Assembly (NCBI GenBank): GCA_004563405.1
Contig: SFTH01000020.1
Location: 1-48,229 of the forward strand
Origin: a bacterium
GTDB lineage: Bacteria > Bacillota > Clostridia > Christensenellales > Aristaeellaceae
Direction of reading: 5' to 3'
DNA length: 48,229 nucleotides
The position numbers and the translations under genes were made by a program. A model generated the notes under the pieces. It was not told the origin of the DNA, did no database searches, and was given only the letters and a program-made list of their open reading frames with translations. This document shows positions 26,626 through 33,583 of this stretch, piece by piece. Positions within the stretch are counted from its first letter, which is position 1. Every line of letters begins with the position of its first letter.

Positions 26626-27879
26626 TCAAATTCCCAGCTGGCTGCGGCGGATCGTGCGCGCGCTGCGCCGCTGTATCTGCTCCTCCAGCGCGTACCGCGC
26701 CGCGTCGATCAGATGGTTGTCCCGGTCGGGACAGTCCGTGCGAAAGCCGCCCAGGCCGTCGCTCTCGTACTCGTAGGCCGAAAACTCCCGGGCGGCGTGG
26801 GGGCAGCGGGCGGGGTCGATCACGATCTCCCGAAGCTCCTGCAGCCAGCGTATGCCCTCGCGCACGCTGCCCGGCCCCTTGCGCGCGCCCACCGCTGCCA
26901 CGCCCCGGCTGCGCAGCTCCTGGATCATGCGGGGATCGGCGCTGTCGCAGCGCACCGTCTCGCCCCGGGCCCGCCGGGCGACCTCGGCGGCCAGGCGGTC
27001 CGTGGGCGTGCGCACGCCCACGAACTCCTCCGCCACGAACAGCCTTCGCCGCCGCGCGTCGAACGCAACGCGTATGAACGCGTCGGGGTCCGCCGCGAAG
27101 CCGAAATCCAGGCCGTTCATCCAGCGGTCCGCGCCCTCCAGCTCCTCATCCTGAACCGCCTTCAGCGAAAGATTGTCAAACACCTGGCCCCCCGTTCCGG
27201 TCACCTCCCCCAGGTACATGTGGCGATACGCCCGCTCGTTGCTCTCCCGCAGCGCCTCCGCCTCGGCGATGAAGCTGCGGCCCAGCCACTGGGGCGGCAG
27301 CTGGGTGTAGCAGCTGTGGTGCACCAGCCGCCCGGGCTTTTCCAGCATCGCCTCCGCGTTGATCCAGCTGGAGGCGGAGGCCGGCGGGTTGTAGGTGAAC
27401 ACCGTCGCCGCCCGGTTCACCCCCCGCAGCACCGAGGCCTTGATGGTGCGCACGTCCTCCATCCCGCCGAACTCCGCCGCCTCCTCGAACCACAGAAAGC
27501 CGAAGGCCCCCCGGGCCAGCTTCAGCGACTTGCTCTTGCCCGCGTCGTCCGCCCCCCGGAACAGCACCCGCTGGCCGGTGCTGCGCAGAATCAGCTCCGG
27601 CGGATCGAGCCTCGTGTCGAACAGAGCCGCCATCCCCATCCGCTCCACCGCCCACAGCAGCTGTTCAAACACGGAGCTGCGCAGCGTCCCCGCCACCCGG
27701 CGATACACGATGGCGTTTTCTTCCGGGTGGCGCAGCAGGTGCAAGAGCAGCTCGATCGCTGCAAAGCTGGATTTGGCCGAGCCGCGCCCGCCCTTGAGGA
27801 AGTACTCCTCGTGCCGCCCGGCGCGCATGTCCGCATGCACGCCGTAGAATGTAGGCGCGATCAGCTCACTCAGCCGCAT
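26626..27879 (-). CDS. Terminase large subunit (Terminase_3 type)
   Basis: 417-residue packaging motor. N-terminal ATPase: Walker A GGRGSAKSS (30-38) and Walker B FLWFEE (128-133). C-terminal RNase H-like nuclease acids: Asp258 in GLDFGFAADP, Asp312 in CDSADP, Asp387/Asp392 in DRDNHLIDAARYALEE. Motifs match the PBSX/SPP1 Terminase_3 group, which generally package by headful, the mode that can carry host DNA. ATG 27877-27879 overlaps the terS end by 14 nt and lacks a clear binding site, so it probably depends on translation of terS. Confidence 0.93.
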   Translation of the reverse strand: MRLSELIAPTFYGVHADMRAGRHEEYFLKGGRGSAKSSFAAIELLLHLLRHPEENAIVYRRVAGTLRSSVFEQLLWAVERMGMAALFDTRLDPPELILRSTGQRVLFRGADDAGKSKSLKLARGAFGFLWFEEAAEFGGMEDVRTIKASVLRGVNRAATVFTYNPPASASSWINAEAMLEKPGRLVHHSCYTQLPPQWLGRSFIAEAEALRESNERAYRHMYLGEVTGTGGQVFDNLSLKAVQDEELEGADRWMNGLDFGFAADPDAFIRVAFDARRRRLFVAEEFVGVRTPTDRLAAEVARRARGETVRCDSADPRMIQELRSRGVAAVGARKGPGSVREGIRWLQELREIVIDPARCPHAAREFSAYEYESDGLGGFRTDCPDRDNHLIDAARYALEEQIQRRSARTIRRSQLGI

Positions 27880-28264
27880 TCGCCGCTATGTCGTCCACCA
27901 GCACCGGCGGCTCCGGTCTGAGCACGCTGTTCACATCCGTGAACACGCCCAGCCGCCTGCCCAGCAGCTCCGCCGCCTTCATGCGCGGCGAGGAGTTGCG
28001 CTCCGGCTTCTCGCCGTCGTACACACCGCGCATCACGTCCGTCAGAAAGGCCAGCACCTCGTCCGCCGAGGCGATGTTGCGCTCCCGGGCCTCGCTCAGC
28101 CGCTTCTGCATGTAAGCCTGCACCGCCGGCTGGCGCTTCGCCCCCTGGGCGTAGCTGCGCTTGAAGCCCGCCCGCTCCGCCGCCTCCGCGGCGTTGCCCA
28201 GCTCCAGATACAAATCCGCAAAGCGCCGCTGGCGCTCCGTCAGTCCACGCGTTCCCTGTTCCAT
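27866..28264 (-). CDS. Terminase small subunit
   Basis: 132 residues of the Terminase_2 family: GLTERQRRFADLYLELGNAA with the NAAEAAERAGFKRSYA helix-turn-helix that recognises packaging-site DNA, then a helical oligomerisation part (EVLAFLTDVMRGVYDGE) and a proline-rich tail. First gene of the structural operon. ATG 28262-28264 has GGGAGG 7 nt upstream and follows the operator-bearing promoter at 28313-28341. Confidence 0.9.
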   Translation of the reverse strand: MEQGTRGLTERQRRFADLYLELGNAAEAAERAGFKRSYAQGAKRQPAVQAYMQKRLSEARERNIASADEVLAFLTDVMRGVYDGEKPERNSSPRMKAAELLGRRLGVFTDVNSVLRPEPPVLVDDIAANAAE

Positions 28265-28290
28265 TCGTTTCCCTCCCGGCTCAATGAATT

Positions 28291-28304
28291 AACCGTTTTC
28301 GGTT
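28291..28304. promoter_or_regulatory. Repressor operator O1
   Basis: AACCGTTTTCGGTT: arms AACCG/CGGTT around TTTT. It lies over the expected start of transcription of the terS promoter. Similar sites are O2 and O3. Confidence 0.7.
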
Positions 28305-28312
28305 ATGTCGGG

Positions 28313-28341
28313 AGTATACACCCGTTTCCGGGCATTGTCAA
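28313..28341 (-). promoter_or_regulatory. Promoter of the phage structural operon
   Basis: On the minus strand TTGACA (28336-28341), 17-bp spacer, TATACT (28313-28318): essentially consensus sigma-A. The expected start is near 28306, with terS beginning at 28264. Confidence 0.85.
28321..28332. promoter_or_regulatory. Repressor operator O2
   Basis: CCCGTTTCCGGG (arms CCCG/CGGG) sits entirely in the spacer between -35 and -10 of the structural promoter, where a bound repressor would block RNA polymerase. Confidence 0.65.
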
Positions 28342-28360
28342 CAGCATAAAACCTTATATT

Positions 28361-28374
28361 TCCCGTTTTCGGTT
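28361..28374. promoter_or_regulatory. Repressor operator O3
   Basis: TCCCGTTTTCGGTT lies ten bases upstream of the -35 of the repressor's own promoter and shares the CCGTTTTCGGTTAT core with O1. It could serve autoregulation. Confidence 0.6.
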
Positions 28375-28383
28375 ATTTTTTAC

Positions 28384-28412
28384 TTGCAAAATTCGAACTG
28401 CTGCGCTATACT
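28384..28412 (+). promoter_or_regulatory. Repressor gene promoter
   Basis: TTGCAA (28384-28389), 17-bp spacer, TATACT (28407-28412), 34 nt before the repressor ATG. Confidence 0.8.
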
Positions 28413-28446
28413 GAATTCAGAAAAGTGGAGAAAGGGATGGAACGCC

Positions 28447-29064
28447 ATGGAGCTTCGAGAGGCGCTGTCCAAGTTGAAGACCGGAAACGGTTTGACCACG
28501 GAGCAGCTGTCCCAGATGTCGGGGGTGCCGAAGGGGACGCTGAACAAGCTGCTCAACGGGGAGACGAAGAACCCCACCGGCGCGACGCTGAAAAAGCTGG
28601 CGGACGCGCTGGGCTGTCCGGTGGAGCTGCTCTACCCGGGCGGCGGCGCGCCCGCCCTCAAAAACGCCGGCGATCTGATGCGCGTGCATCGCCGCGCGCT
28701 GCCGCTGCTGGGAGAGATCGCCGCGGGCGTGCCCATCTACGCCGACGAGCAGTTCGAGGTCACCACCTGCGACGAATCCCTCCACTGCGACTTCGCCCTG
28801 CGCGTGCGGGGCGACAGCATGACCGGCGCGCGCATCCATGACGGCGACATCGTGTTCATCCGCCGCCAGGAGGACGTGGACGACGGCGACATCGCCGCCG
28901 TGCTCCTCAACGACGAGGCCACCCTCAAGCGGGTCTATCACATCAAAAACGGCCTGCAGCTGCTGCCCATGAACCCCCGGTACGCGCCCATGGTGTTCAC
29001 CCTGGACGAATGTGACAGCATCCGCATCCTGGGCAAGGCCGTGGGCTTCCAGAGCAACCTCTAG
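28447..29064 (+). CDS. CI/LexA-like repressor: XRE helix-turn-helix plus S24 self-cleaving domain
   Basis: 205 residues. The XRE-type DNA-binding domain covers about 3-60 (LTTEQLSQMSGVPKGTLNKL). The S24 domain follows: candidate Ala93-Gly94 cleavage bond in EIAAGVP, Ser124 in RGDSMTG and Lys161 in TLKRVY, the dyad used by LexA and lambda CI for RecA-stimulated self-cleavage. Start ATG 28447 is preceded by AAAGGG about 10 nt upstream; the frame is open 21 codons earlier without support. It is divergent from terS and faces three palindromic sites, so it most likely represses the structural operon and is relieved by DNA damage. Confidence 0.93.
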   Translation: MELREALSKLKTGNGLTTEQLSQMSGVPKGTLNKLLNGETKNPTGATLKKLADALGCPVELLYPGGGAPALKNAGDLMRVHRRALPLLGEIAAGVPIYADEQFEVTTCDESLHCDFALRVRGDSMTGARIHDGDIVFIRRQEDVDDGDIAAVLLNDEATLKRVYHIKNGLQLLPMNPRYAPMVFTLDECDSIRILGKAVGFQSNL

Positions 29065-29092
29065 GCAGGGATTTTCAGGAAGGAAACGAAAG

Positions 29093-29791
29093 ATGTACCC
29101 ATATTCGGAAATTGAACGCAATCCGCTGCTGCACCTGTGCCTCACCGAGCCCCTGCGCCGGGGCACGGCGGACGTACTGCGCCAGAGCGCCCATGGCCTT
29201 CTGGCCCTCGACCGCCCCTCGGGGATGCACATTCTGGCCGCGGACGGCATGGACAGCGCCGCGGCGCTTCTCAAGGGCGTGGAGGGCGTGGGCTTCATCA
29301 TGCTGCTGGACGCGCGGTTCGAGCCGCTGATCGAGCGCTATCGCCTCGGGGGCCGTATGCGCTGCCACCAGGCCGGCCTGCTCCGGGGAGCGCCGCCCCC
29401 GCCGGACCCCCGCCTCAGAATCGAAGCGCCGGACGGCCCCGCCTTCGCGCGCATCCTGCAAAGCTATCACATGGATACGCCGGAGGAGCTGCGCCGCCGC
29501 CGCGATGTGGGTGAGCTGTTCTTCGCCCGGGACGCGCAGGGACAGGACGTGGGCTTCGTCGGCCTCCACCCGGAGGGCTGCTTCGGGCTGCTGGAGGTCT
29601 TTCCCGAGCAGCGCGGCCAGGGCTACGGCGCGGCGCTGGAGGCCCACATCCTGTGCTTCTGCCTGGAGAATGGCCGCGTGCCCTACTGCCAGGTGGAGGT
29701 GGACAACATTGTCTCCCTGAACCTTCAGAAAAAGCTCGGCCTGGACGTCAGCCCCGAAACCTCGCTGTTCGCCTGGAACTGCAAGGGCTGA
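29093..29791 (+). CDS. GNAT family N-acetyltransferase (FR47-like)
   Basis: 232 residues. The acetyl-CoA-binding motif A is LEVFPEQRGQGYGAALEAHI, with R/Q-x-x-G-x-G/A; the C-terminal CQVEVDNIVSLNLQKKLGL is also typical of GNAT folds. The N-terminal half is less conserved. It starts 28 nt after the repressor stop with AGGAAGGA upstream, so the two are probably cotranscribed. It could be cargo of the phage element or a host gene that reads through from the repressor. The acetyl acceptor is unknown. Confidence 0.85.
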   Translation: MYPYSEIERNPLLHLCLTEPLRRGTADVLRQSAHGLLALDRPSGMHILAADGMDSAAALLKGVEGVGFIMLLDARFEPLIERYRLGGRMRCHQAGLLRGAPPPPDPRLRIEAPDGPAFARILQSYHMDTPEELRRRRDVGELFFARDAQGQDVGFVGLHPEGCFGLLEVFPEQRGQGYGAALEAHILCFCLENGRVPYCQVEVDNIVSLNLQKKLGLDVSPETSLFAWNCKG

Positions 29792-29996
29792 TCCGGCGCC
29801 GCGCCCATGCCCCTCGCGCGGGCGTCCCGCCGGAGCGCGCCCGCCCCGGGTTCCCCATGGCGAAAGTGCGCGCCTCCGCCGCCTCGCGCGCCCGTCGCGG
29901 ATGTTGCCGCAGCGCCGCCCGGGGTATCAATTCAGCGGCGCGCGCGGTGAATTTGACCCTCCCAGCGCGCGCGTCCGAAAATGCCTTTGTACACAA

Positions 29997-30058
29997 CGGA
30001 GACGGGGTCGTCCCGCGGTCATTTGCAACCGCGAGACGGCCCCGTCTCCGCTCTTTTT
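29997..30058 (+). terminator. Terminator of the repressor-GNAT unit
   Basis: A long stem (CGGAGACGGGG paired with CCCCGTCTCCG, inner CGCGGT / ACCGCG) ends in CTCTTTTT. The remaining non-coding stretch 29792-29996 is GC-rich and shows no gene or element I can support. Confidence 0.9.
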
Positions 30059-30182
30059 CGCCCCCGGCGATGTGCGCTGCGGGCTCCGAAACCGTCCGCC
30101 CTCCATCTGCGCCGTCCTGCCCGTGCGAAGCCGGGCCGCGCGGCCTTCCGCCGCCTCCCCGCCCCGGCAGGGGCGGCCGCGC

Positions 30183-31067
30183 TCAGAAGCGCAGCCTGCG
30201 CTCGTTCCTGAAGACGCCGCCGAAGTGCTCAAAGCCAAACCACTGGGTGTAGCTGGGGCACTTGCTCAGCAGCAGGTAGTACACGTTCAGCCCGCAGCCG
30301 ATCAGTGTCTCAAAGTTCCCCTGGCCCTTCGCCAGAATCACGCCCGCACCCTCGACGCGCCGGCGCACGGCCTCCGGCAGCAGCGCGAGCTCCGTTCCGG
30401 TCACGTCCCGCAGCCCGTTTTCCAGCACCTCCGCGACCTCCCCGAGCCCGATCTCCCGGGCGTCCTCGAGGGTCGCGTCGTTCACGACGGGCGCGCCGCG
30501 CACGATGGAGACCACCCGCTTCTCCGGAAAGCGCGCGCGTATGGTCTCGATCAGCAGCTTGTCCAGCACCACCTCGCCGCAATTGTCGTGAAGGTACACG
30601 AGCTCCCCCGGCGCAGCCAGATCCCGCAGAAAGCGCGCGTACTCCTCCGCGTCCAGCGCCCGCTCCGCCGACGCGTCCAGCATGCGCATCAGCTCCTGTG
30701 CGTCCACGTCCCCGAGCACATTGAAGTCGATGTAGTTGCCGGCCATGGCCAGCTGCATCGCCGCATAGACGGGATCCTCCGCCGCTGTCACCTGCGCGCG
30801 CAGCCGGTCGTAGATGCCCAGAATCAGGGCGTTGAAGCGATGTTTCACCTCCGAGAAGTCCTCTTCGATCCCCAGCATATCGCGGCGCAGCGCAATGAGG
30901 CGCGCGTCCACCAGCGGCGCGGAATCCCGCTGCACATCCGCCTCCGCCAGGATCGCGCACACCCGGCCCATGTAGCGCGCCTTGACCTCCCCGTCCCGAA
31001 CCGCGTCCGCCTTCTTCAGCGCTCCCTGCGCGAGGCAGGCCATGCAATCGGCGTGAAACTTGATCAT
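30183..31067 (-). CDS. DUF89/ARMT1-like metal-dependent phosphatase
   Basis: 294 residues of the DUF89 family, proposed damage-control phosphatases that remove abnormal sugar phosphates or cofactors. Visible are the N-terminal CxxC of DCMACL (Cys8, Cys11), ANYIDFN-like GNYIDFNVLGDVD, the metal site LHDNCGEVVLDKLLIE (Asp/Asn), VRGAPVVNDATLEDA and LAKGQGNFETL. This is the prokaryotic subfamily with the CxxC. ATG 31065-31067 has AGAGGAG upstream. Single gene with its own promoter. Confidence 0.88.
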   Translation of the reverse strand: MIKFHADCMACLAQGALKKADAVRDGEVKARYMGRVCAILAEADVQRDSAPLVDARLIALRRDMLGIEEDFSEVKHRFNALILGIYDRLRAQVTAAEDPVYAAMQLAMAGNYIDFNVLGDVDAQELMRMLDASAERALDAEEYARFLRDLAAPGELVYLHDNCGEVVLDKLLIETIRARFPEKRVVSIVRGAPVVNDATLEDAREIGLGEVAEVLENGLRDVTGTELALLPEAVRRRVEGAGVILAKGQGNFETLIGCGLNVYYLLLSKCPSYTQWFGFEHFGGVFRNERRLRF

Positions 31068-31121
31068 TTCGCTCCTCTTTCCACGCGCCGGAAGCGGCGC
31101 GCCTTCGCTTTTTATGCCTCT

Positions 31122-31150
31122 ATCCTAAACCACCGCGCGCCATCTGTCAA
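31122..31150 (-). promoter_or_regulatory. Promoter of the DUF89 gene
   Basis: On the minus strand TTGACA (31145-31150), 17-bp spacer, TAGGAT (31122-31127). Confidence 0.65.
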
Positions 31151-31225
31151 TTCCATTCCCGCGGCATCCGCCTGCCAAAAATTTTTCTATAACAATCGCC
31201 CGCCGAATTTAACAGGCGTTGGGAC

Positions 31226-31254
31226 TTGACAGAATTCCCTTCCCCGTTTATAAT
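31226..31254 (+). promoter_or_regulatory. Promoter of the T-box/ABC transporter operon
   Basis: Perfect consensus TTGACA (31226-31231), 17-bp spacer, TATAAT (31249-31254). The leader then runs about 380 nt to the first gene, as expected for a T-box. Confidence 0.92.
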
Positions 31255-31299
31255 TAGTTCCATACATTCGAGTATATTTTCGAAATAATTTCGGAAAAC

Positions 31300-31582
31300 A
31301 AAAAGCAAAGACCGGGAAAGAGTAACCTGAGGCACGCGGATTCCAGAGAGCCCCGATCGCTGGGAAGGGGCGTCCGGGGCGCAGGCGAATACATCCCACA
31401 GCTTCCCGCTGAAGGCGGCGCGTCCGCTGTGTAGGCGCAGACGGCTTCCCCCCGTTACCGGGGAAAGGGCAGCCCGGCTGCCCGCTGAGGTCTCGCCGCG
31501 CAAGCGGCGGACAAACTGAGGTGGTACCGCGTATCTTACGCCCTCTGCATGGATGCTTTGCCGTGCGGAGGGCGTTTGTGTT
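31300..31582 (+). ncRNA. T-box riboswitch (probable tRNA-Tyr specificity)
   Basis: Stem I begins around CCGGGAAAGAGTAACC (GAGTA S-turn), has the AG-bulge/distal-loop signature AGAGAGCC...CTGGGAAGG, and returns through GCGAATACATCCCACAG. The T-box AGGTGGTACCGCG is at 31519-31531, followed by the terminator (CGCCCTC 31539-31545 with GAGGGCG 31568-31574, then TTTGTGTT). In the specifier loop the codon position after GCGAA reads TAC (tyrosine), followed by A. The UGGN bulge is UGGU, which pairs with discriminator A as in tRNA-Tyr. Uncharged tRNA would favour antitermination and transporter expression. Confidence 0.88.
31539..31582 (+). terminator. T-box regulated terminator
   Basis: Stem CGCCCTC / GAGGGCG plus GCA / TGC, followed by TTTGTGTT, in the standard position after the T-box sequence. 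Confidence 0.8.
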
Positions 31583-31639
31583 CTCCATGTCGCGCCCCGC
31601 GCGCCCCTGGAGGCGAAAAGATTAAGGGAGGAAACACAC

Positions 31640-32587
31640 ATGAAGAAGATTTTGGCTATTCTCGTCGCTCTGACGCTCGTTCTGGCCTTCACGGCCATCG
31701 CCGAAGAGCAGAGCTACACCGTCGGCATCTGCCAGCTGGTTCAGCATCCCGCGCTGGACGCCGCCACCCAGGGCTTCAAGGACGCCCTGACCGATAAGCT
31801 GGGCGATCGCGTCACCTTCGACGAGCAGAACGCCTCTGGCGAGTCCGCCACCTGCATCACCATCGTCAACAGCTTCATCTCCGAAAATGTTGACCTCATC
31901 ATGGCCAACGCCACCCCGGCCCTCCAGGCCGCGCAGGCCGGCACGGCGGACATCCCGATTCTGGGCACCTCCGTCACCGACTACGGCACCGCCCTGGACA
32001 TCGCCGACTGGACCGGCTGCACCGGCGTGAACATCTCCGGCACCTCCGACCTCGCGCCGCTGGACGGCCAGGCCGCGATGATTCAGGAGCTGTTCCCCGA
32101 CGCCAAGGAGATCGGCCTGATCTACTGCTCCGCGGAAGCCAACTCCGCCTATCAGATTTCCGTCATTTCCGGAATTCTGACCGAGATGGGCTTCAACTGC
32201 ACCGAGTACGCCTTCACCGACTCCAACGACATCGCCTCCGTGGTGACCAACGCCTGCGCGGGCAGCGACGTGCTCTACGTTCCCACCGACAACACCGCCG
32301 CCTCCTGCACCGAGGCCATCCGCAACGTGGTTGAACCCGCGGGCATGCCCGTGGTCGCCGGCGAGGAAGGCCTCTGCAAGGGCTGTGGCGTCGCCACCCT
32401 GTCCATCAGCTACTACGACCTGGGCGTCGCCACCGGCGAAATGGCCTATGAGGTCCTGGTCAACGGCGCGGACGTCGCCACCATGCCCATCCAGTACGCT
32501 CCCGCCTTCACCAAGGAGTACAATGCGGATCTGGTTGCGGCCCTGGGCATCTCCATCCCGGAGGACTACGTCGCCATCGCCGAATAA
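31640..32587 (+). CDS. ABC transporter substrate-binding protein (PF04392, TrpX/TyrX-like)
   Basis: 315 residues. An N-terminal signal sequence (MKKILAILVALTLVLAFTAI then AEEQ) is followed by a periplasmic-binding-type-1-like fold with YTVGICQLVQHPALDAATQG, PILGTSVTDYGTAL and GIPV-like segments typical of the PF04392 family of aromatic amino-acid binding proteins. No lipobox cysteine follows the signal peptide, unusual for a monoderm. ATG 31640 has GGGAGG upstream; the frame is open 29 codons earlier inside the leader. It captures the ligand for the permease and ATPase that follow; the T-box suggests tyrosine. Confidence 0.9.
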   Translation: MKKILAILVALTLVLAFTAIAEEQSYTVGICQLVQHPALDAATQGFKDALTDKLGDRVTFDEQNASGESATCITIVNSFISENVDLIMANATPALQAAQAGTADIPILGTSVTDYGTALDIADWTGCTGVNISGTSDLAPLDGQAAMIQELFPDAKEIGLIYCSAEANSAYQISVISGILTEMGFNCTEYAFTDSNDIASVVTNACAGSDVLYVPTDNTAASCTEAIRNVVEPAGMPVVAGEEGLCKGCGVATLSISYYDLGVATGEMAYEVLVNGADVATMPIQYAPAFTKEYNADLVAALGISIPEDYVAIAE

Positions 32588-32600
32588 ACAAAACTTCTGC

Positions 32601-32635
32601 CGAAAAGAGCAGTGGTTCGTCCACTGTTCTTTTCG
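32601..32635 (+). other. Intra-operon hairpin between binding protein and permease genes
   Basis: 15-bp stem (CGAAAAGAGCAGTGG with CCACTGTTCTTTTCG, one G-T pair, 5-nt loop) in the 75-nt gap. As in many transporter operons it may stop part of the transcripts or protect the binding-protein mRNA, giving more binding protein than permease. Confidence 0.7.
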
Positions 32636-32662
32636 TGTTAGTCTGACTTGGGGGAAAAGAGA

Positions 32663-33583
32663 TTGAATTTTGCGACTTTGCTCAACGCCATGCCCGGCGC
32701 CATCGCCCAGGGCCTGATCTGGGGCATCATGGCCATCGGCGTGTTCATCACCTATAAGGTTCTCGATTATTCCGACCTGACCGTCGACGGAACGATGGCC
32801 ACGGGCGGCGCCGTGTGCATCATGCTGATGATGAACGGCGTAAACACCTACCTCGCGCTGCTCTGCGCCGTGCTCGCCGGCATGCTGGCGGGCCTCGTGA
32901 CGGGTCTGTTCCACACGGCCATGGGCATCCCGCCCATCCTGGCCGGTATTCTGACGCAGCTGTCCCTGTACTCCATCAACCTGACCATCATGGGCGGCAA
33001 GGCCAACCAGGCCGTGAGCGTCTCAAAGTACAATCTGCTCGTCAGCTCCCGCTATGTGCGCGAGCTCTCCCTCCAGAATCCGATTCTCATCACCTTCCTG
33101 GTGCTCGTGGTGCTCATCGCCGTGCTCTACTGGTTCTTCGGCACGGAGCTGGGCTGCTCGCTGCGCGCCACCGGTGCGAACGCGGCCATGTCCCGGGCCC
33201 AGGGCATCAACACCAACCTGTGCAAGATCCTCGGCCTGATGGTCGCCAACGGCATCGTCGCCCTGGCCTCCGCCATGTACTCCCACTATCAGGGCTTCGT
33301 GGACGTGAACATGGGCCGCGGCGCCATCGTCATCGGCCTGGCTGCGGTCATCATCAGCGACGTGATCTTCGGCAAGCTCTTCCGCAACTTTGCACTGAAG
33401 CTCTTTGCCGTGGCGCTGGGCGCGGTGATCTACTACATCGTCATTCAGATCGTGCTCTGGTTGGGCCTGAACACCAACCTGCTCAAGCTGCTCTCGGCGC
33501 TGATCGTGGCGCTGTTCCTCGCCATTCCCTTCTGGAAGAGCAAGCTGCACGTCCGCAGGAAGGAGGGTCGCGACCATGCTTGA
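32663..33583 (+). CDS. ABC transporter permease (PF04392-associated, BPD_transp_2 type)
   Basis: 306 residues, about eight to nine membrane helices, of the branched-chain/ribose-type permease family. Motifs: GAIAQGLIWGIMAIGVFITY, DYSDLTVDGTMATGGAV and LRATGANAAMSRAQGIN, where the EAA-like loop contacts the ATPase. The start is taken as TTG 32663, with GGGGGAAAAG about 8 nt upstream; an in-frame TTG at 32648 would overlap the binding site. Its 3' end overlaps the ATPase gene by 8 nt, so translation is coupled. Confidence 0.9.
   Translation: MNFATLLNAMPGAIAQGLIWGIMAIGVFITYKVLDYSDLTVDGTMATGGAVCIMLMMNGVNTYLALLCAVLAGMLAGLVTGLFHTAMGIPPILAGILTQLSLYSINLTIMGGKANQAVSVSKYNLLVSSRYVRELSLQNPILITFLVLVVLIAVLYWFFGTELGCSLRATGANAAMSRAQGINTNLCKILGLMVANGIVALASAMYSHYQGFVDVNMGRGAIVIGLAAVIISDVIFGKLFRNFALKLFAVALGAVIYYIVIQIVLWLGLNTNLLKLLSALIVALFLAIPFWKSKLHVRRKEGRDHA

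Larger units (their letters stand above)
13760..28264 (-). mobile_element. Compact phage structural block (defective prophage or gene-transfer-agent-like element)
   Basis: One long minus-strand transcription unit of 15 genes in the usual order: small and large terminase, portal, scaffold, coat, head-tail connector genes, tail tube, tail chaperone with frameshift, tape measure, tail hub/fibre, distal protein, endolysin and holin. Nearly all genes abut or overlap by 4 nt (GTGA/ATGA). No integrase, excisionase, replication, recombination or transposase gene is present, and no direct repeat resembling att sites was seen. On the left the next gene is an aminotransferase, on the right a repressor and GNAT gene, then host-type genes. 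All frames are intact. Confidence 0.85.

Noticed and set aside
31353..31375. UGG in the T-box leader as a tryptophan specifier
   Set aside because: This triplet lies in the conserved AG-bulge/distal-loop module shared by T-boxes of all specificities, not in the specifier loop.
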